Part shown: positions 38,605-41,227 of the stretch, piece after piece | How the letters are laid out: each line of letters opens with the position of its first letter | Position numbering within the stretch: the stretch's first letter is position 1 | Origin: an uncultured Bacillota bacterium | GTDB lineage: Bacteria; Bacillota_I; Bacilli_A; RFN20; CAG-826 | Assembly (NCBI GenBank): GCA_949287245.1 | Contig: CASEFL010000009.1 | Span: forward strand, 1-41,227 | Length of the DNA: 41,227 nt | Reading direction: 5' to 3' | Program-made: the position numbers and the translations under genes | The notes under the pieces: model-generated | Database searches by the model: none | What the model was told of the DNA's origin: nothing | The model's input: the letters and a program-made list of their open reading frames with translations, nothing else

Positions 38605-39697
38605 TGGGAAATTAGGATTTGGGTTAATGAGATTGCCCCAAAAGGAAAATGTCATTGATATAGAACAAGTAAAAAAGATGGTCGATCTTTTTCTTTCCTC
38701 TGGTTTTACTTATTTTGATACAGCTTATGCTTATGGAGAAGGAGCTTCCGAAAGGGCAGCAAGAGACGCGATTATCAAACGTTATCCCCGTAATGCTTTT
38801 ACTCTTGCAACTAAACTTTGTAAATTAGAACCTCAAAGCAAAATGAGGGAAGAACTCAAAATTAGTCTTCAACGTAGTGAGGCCCAATATTTTGATTACT
38901 ACTTACTTCACGCGGTGAGTCGAAACAATATTGATGCTTTTAACGAACAAAAAATCTGGGATTTTGTAAAAGAAATGCAGCAAAAAGGTCTTATTAAACG
39001 TTGGGGATTTTCTTTTCACGATACTCCCGAATTTCTTGAACAAATTTTAAAAGAACATCCTGACGCTTCTTTTGTCCAACTACAAATTAATTATGCAGAC
39101 TGGAACAATCCACAAATCCAAAGCCGGGCTTGTTATGAAGTGGCAAGAAAACACGGAAAAGATATTGTCATTATGGAGCCTGTTAAAGGAGGCACACTTG
39201 CTGATCCAATAGAAGAAGCTAAGCACCTTTTTAAAGCCTATAATCCAAGTGCGTCTTACGCTTCCTGGGCTTTGCGTTTTGCTGCGTCACTAGAAGGAGT
39301 TATTGCTGTTTTATCCGGAATGTCGAATATGGAGCAGGTAGAAGATAACTGTTCTTTTATGAAAGAATTCCAGCCATTAAATAGCGGAGAATATGAAGTA
39401 ATAAAGAAAGTCCAATCTTTATATGTAGAATCCCCAAGAATTCCTTGCACAGCTTGTCATTATTGCACGCCCGGTTGTCCAAAAAATATTCCTATTCCTG
39501 AGGTTTTTGCTGCCCGTAATCTTGTTTTAGAAAAAGGCGATGTGGAAGGGGCAAAATCTTTATATCGCGAAGTAATTAAAGAAGGCAATCCTCCAAATGC
39601 TTGTATTGCTTGTCATCAATGCGAACGCATTTGTCCACAGGGAATTAAGGTTATTGATAAACTGGTAGAATGCCATTCTTATTTCGAAGGTAAATAA
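38597..39697 (+). CDS. Aldo/keto reductase with C-terminal 4Fe-4S ferredoxin domain
   Basis: 366 residues. Residues 1 to about 270 are an aldo/keto reductase barrel with the catalytic set visible: Asp and Tyr in FDTAYAYGEG, Lys in TLATKLC and His in YYLLHAVS. The C-terminus has two cysteine clusters, CTACHYCTPGCPKNI and CIACHQCERICPQGI, each able to hold a 4Fe-4S cluster. This fused form is found in anaerobes and suggests electrons from ferredoxin-type carriers as well as or instead of NAD(P)H. The start overlaps the DUF5662 gene. The substrate is unknown. Confidence 0.92.
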   Translation: MSNGKLGFGLMRLPQKENVIDIEQVKKMVDLFLSSGFTYFDTAYAYGEGASERAARDAIIKRYPRNAFTLATKLCKLEPQSKMREELKISLQRSEAQYFDYYLLHAVSRNNIDAFNEQKIWDFVKEMQQKGLIKRWGFSFHDTPEFLEQILKEHPDASFVQLQINYADWNNPQIQSRACYEVARKHGKDIVIMEPVKGGTLADPIEEAKHLFKAYNPSASYASWALRFAASLEGVIAVLSGMSNMEQVEDNCSFMKEFQPLNSGEYEVIKKVQSLYVESPRIPCTACHYCTPGCPKNIPIPEVFAARNLVLEKGDVEGAKSLYREVIKEGNPPNACIACHQCERICPQGIKVIDKLVECHSYFEGK

Positions 39698-39867
39698 GAT
39701 TTAAATCGAAATAATCGATCAAAATAGTAAAAAATATTTCATATTTGCAGGGATTTTTTGTTTTTTCTAATGTATATAGAAACATAGAAACGATATTTAA
39801 ATAGAACATATTCGCTAAAAATCCTTTTGAACCGTCTTTTTCTCTTTTCATCTTTCTTCTCTAGTGC

Positions 39868-39893
39868 TATATTTCGCAGGCAACATTTGTTGC
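39868..39893 (+). promoter_or_regulatory. tRNA-Trp -10 box and leader hairpin
   Basis: TATATT (39868-39873) and, six bases later at the predicted +1, a hairpin GCAAC-ATTT-GTTGC (39880-39893). Seven bases separate it from the tRNA. The stretch 39698-39867 holds nothing else that I can support. Confidence 0.7.
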
Positions 39894-39900
39894 ACCCATT

Positions 39901-39974
39901 AGGGGCTTGGTTCAATGGTAGAACAGAGGTCTCCAAAACCTTTGACGAGGGTTCGATTCCTTCAGCCCCTGCCA
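39901..39974 (+). tRNA. tRNA-Trp(CCA)
   Basis: Acceptor AGGGGCT/AGCCCCT, discriminator G and encoded CCA. The anticodon loop CTCCAAA gives CCA, which reads UGG only, in line with TGA as stop. No terminator is seen in the 29 bases before the IS element. Confidence 0.96.
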
Positions 39975-40003
39975 TCTTATAACTAACATTTTGATACAAT
40001 TAA

Positions 40004-40027
40004 TGAACTGAACCCCATTTAGTTCAC
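40004..40027 (+). repeat. Left terminal inverted repeat of the IS
   Basis: Twenty-four bases that are the exact reverse complement of 41204-41227. They start with TG as IS3-family ends do. Confidence 0.95.
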
Positions 40028-40037
40028 CATTATCAGA

Positions 40038-40073
40038 TTAGACACCTCTTAAGTTAAAATATACTTAGGAGGT
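40038..40073 (+). promoter_or_regulatory. IS promoter and ribosome-site-masking hairpin
   Basis: A possible promoter TTAGAC (40038-40043), 16 bp, TATACT (40060-40065). Overlapping it, ACCTCTTAAGT (40044-40054) pairs with ACTTAGGAGGT (40063-40073) over 11 positions, with one G-U pair and an 8-base loop. The second arm contains the orfA ribosome site AGGAGG (40067-40072). Transcripts entering from outside would fold and hide it. Confidence 0.7.
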
Positions 40074-40080
40074 TTTTATT

Positions 40081-40373
40081 ATGAAAAAACTAAACCTAAG
40101 AGATTTACCAATGAATTTAAAGCAAAAGTGATTAATGAATATCTTGAAGGAAAAGGAGGTAGAAGAGCACTTGCTAAGAAATATGGTCTAATACCATCTA
40201 CTATTAAATATTGGCTAGATACAAGAGATAAGGATGGAAAATTAAAAGAAGATAGAAGAAAAACACATTCAGGTAGGCTTAAGAAAGAACCAACAATTGA
40301 TGATTATAAAGAAAGGTATGAAATCTTAAAAAAATACCAAGCCTTCTTAGAAGCACGACACAAGAAAAAATAA
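40081..40373 (+). pseudogene. IS orfA (helix-turn-helix), one base short after the start codon
   Basis: AGGAGG (40067-40072) points to ATG 40081, but that frame ends after 16 codons. The adjacent frame, reading GAA AAA ACT AAA CCT from 40083, is open to TAA 40373. It encodes KTKPKRFTNEFKAKVINEYL, a helix-turn-helix with KKYGLIPSTIKYWL, and a lysine-rich end, a typical IS3 OrfA. There are six A after ATG; seven would join them into a protein of about 98 residues. So orfA has lost an A, or the A run is a sequencing error, or slippage restores the frame. A GTG at 40128 could start a shorter product of 81 residues. OrfA supplies the DNA-binding part of the OrfAB transposase. Confidence 0.75.
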
Positions 40374-41188
40374 TATTTATCAACCTCCATTTAAAAGAAT
40401 ACAAACTTTCAAATTTATGTGCTGCCCTTTCTATTTCAAAAAGAACTTACTATAAATATCGAGGTAGAAAAGACAAAGATTATCGAGATTATATTCTTAT
40501 TAAACAGGTATTCGATAGTTCAAAAGGCACATATGGATATCGTAGGATTGAAGAAGGCTTAATGATTGAATATGGTGTAAAGTTCAATCATAAAAAAATA
40601 GCAAGAATAATGAGAAAATACGGTCTTAAACCTGAATATATAAAACGAATTAGAAATTCAGGTGGTTATAAGAAAATACAGGAAAATATTAGGCCAAACT
40701 TAGTTAAAAGGAATTTTAATACTGAAAAGAAAAATCAGATATGGTGTACGGATGTTACCTACCTAACTTTTGGTAATAAACGTGCCTATTTATCAACTAT
40801 TATTGATTTATTTGATAGAAGAGTTGTTGCATATAAAATTTCCAAATTTAATAGCCTTCAATTTGTGATAGAAACACTTACCGAAGCTATTAAAAAAGAA
40901 GATAACGTAAAAGGCTTAATTATCCATAGTGATCAAGGAAGTCAATATACCTCTAATCAATATAAAGAAATATGTTTAGCAAATGGCATCCAAATTTCAA
41001 TGAGTAGAAAGGGTACTCCAATAGATGATTCCCCTATGGAAAGTTGGCATGGGATTCTTAAAAAAGAAACTTTATACAACAATCAAGTCAAATCATTAGA
41101 TGAGTATATTCAGCTTGTAGAAGATTGGATTATTTTTTATAACACAAAAAGATTAAAAAATAGGAAGCCTAAGCCTCCTATTAATTAA
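40364..41188 (+). CDS. IS3-family transposase OrfB (DDE integrase core), expressed by -1 frameshift
   Basis: The frame is open from the A-run AAGAAAAAATAA at the end of orfA (about 40364) to TAA 41188. It lacks a good start of its own; the first ATG (40562) would cut off the N-terminal helices (EYKLSNLCAALSISKRTYYKY, GTYGYRRIEEGL). As in IS3 elements, ribosomes should slip by -1 on the six A just before the orfA stop to make OrfAB. The integrase core has the first Asp in WCTDVTYL, the second in IIHSDQGSQYTS, and the Glu in DSPMESWHGILKKE, which forms the DDE triad. The reading frame is intact. Confidence 0.9.
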   Translation, partial: EKIIFINLHLKEYKLSNLCAALSISKRTYYKYRGRKDKDYRDYILIKQVFDSSKGTYGYRRIEEGLMIEYGVKFNHKKIARIMRKYGLKPEYIKRIRNSGGYKKIQENIRPNLVKRNFNTEKKNQIWCTDVTYLTFGNKRAYLSTIIDLFDRRVVAYKISKFNSLQFVIETLTEAIKKEDNVKGLIIHSDQGSQYTSNQYKEICLANGIQISMSRKGTPIDDSPMESWHGILKKETLYNNQVKSLDEYIQLVEDWIIFYNTKRLKNRKPKPPIN

Positions 41189-41203
41189 TCTGATACATTT
41201 CAT

Positions 41204-41227
41204 GTGAACTAAATGGGGTTCAGTTCA
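41204..41227 (-). repeat. Right terminal inverted repeat of the IS
   Basis: Exact reverse complement of 40004-40027, ending at the last base of the window. Confidence 0.95.

Larger units (their letters stand above)
40004..41227 (+). mobile_element. IS3-family (IS150-like) insertion sequence
   Basis: A complete element of 1224 bp with perfect 24-bp terminal inverted repeats at 40004-40027 and 41204-41227 (TGAACTGAACCCC... and its exact complement). It carries orfA and orfB in the -1 arrangement of IS3 elements, with a DDE transposase. The right end is also the window end, so the target duplication cannot be checked; the left flank bases are TAA. It is inserted 29 bp downstream of tRNA-Trp. 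Confidence 0.95.

Noticed and set aside
175-39697. Mycoplasma-type code with TGA as Trp
   Set aside because: Several genes end in TGA at sensible lengths (3524, 6132, 13570, 16663, 21747), Trp is written TGG, and the Trp tRNA has a CCA anticodon.
39739-39999. Minus-strand open frame across tRNA-Trp
   Set aside because: It is antisense to the tRNA and its promoter and lacks a ribosome site.
40001-40003. Target-site duplication of the IS (TAA)
   Set aside because: The right flank is outside the window, so a duplication cannot be shown.

Overview
The window looks like a chromosomal contig from an AT-rich, low-GC Gram-positive bacterium (Bacillota, probably an uncultured gut-type lineage within or near the Bacilli/Erysipelotrichia/Mollicutes branch). 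Several genes end in TGA and the only Trp tRNA has a CCA anticodon, so the genetic code is the standard one. All eleven tRNA genes encode their 3' CCA. The genus cannot be fixed from this sequence. The right edge coincides exactly with the outer end of an IS3-family element, which suggests an assembly break at a repeat.

Layout. 175-3526: GH3 beta-glucosidase and an alpha/beta hydrolase. 3546-3912: three tRNAs (Leu, Arg, Leu). 3938-7200: membrane proteins and a fused MEMO-like/AMMECR1 protein. 7230-10044: a yybP-ykoY (Mn2+) riboswitch and the P-type ATPase it controls. 10075-12132: tRNA-Thr, a broken small membrane-protein gene, uppP, tRNA-Val, a DUF2188 protein and tRNA-Gly. 12252-16665: pgpA-like, cdaA (c-di-AMP synthase), glmM and glmS, a wall-precursor/second-messenger operon that lacks cdaR. 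16718-19212: deoD and two membrane-protein genes. 19217-21880: sugar transferase, tRNA-Gly and gltX reading divergently, then tRNA-Glu. 22042-27475: GNAT, pyrG, a large coiled-coil membrane protein and a guanylate-kinase-like gene. 27591-32229: an eight-gene operon for a minimal Tad/type IV-like secretion or pilus machine. 32309-32811: acyl carrier protein and two tRNAs. 32980-39697: GH13 amylase, a LemA region, small membrane proteins and an Fe-S aldo/keto reductase. 39901-41227: tRNA-Trp and the IS element.

The most informative pattern is transcriptional. Six genes (175, 4764, 6565, 10585, 12252, 22042) have a TANAAT -10 box followed by exactly six bases and then ATG, with no Shine-Dalgarno sequence. 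With the usual spacing the A of ATG is the first transcribed base, so these mRNAs should be leaderless. Other genes carry clear AGGAGG sites. The same six-base rule applied to tRNA promoters puts +1 at the first base of a short hairpin in front of four tRNAs (Thr, Gly-GCC, Asn, Trp), and within two bases of one for Gly-CCC.

Other points of interest are a translational riboswitch switch made of CCTCC and GGAGG, a c-di-AMP synthase with RHQ where the family has RHR, a compact Tad-like locus with unknown companions and a G+C-rich structured first gene, an IS leader hairpin that masks its own ribosome binding site, and two genes broken by what looks like one missing A just after the start codon.
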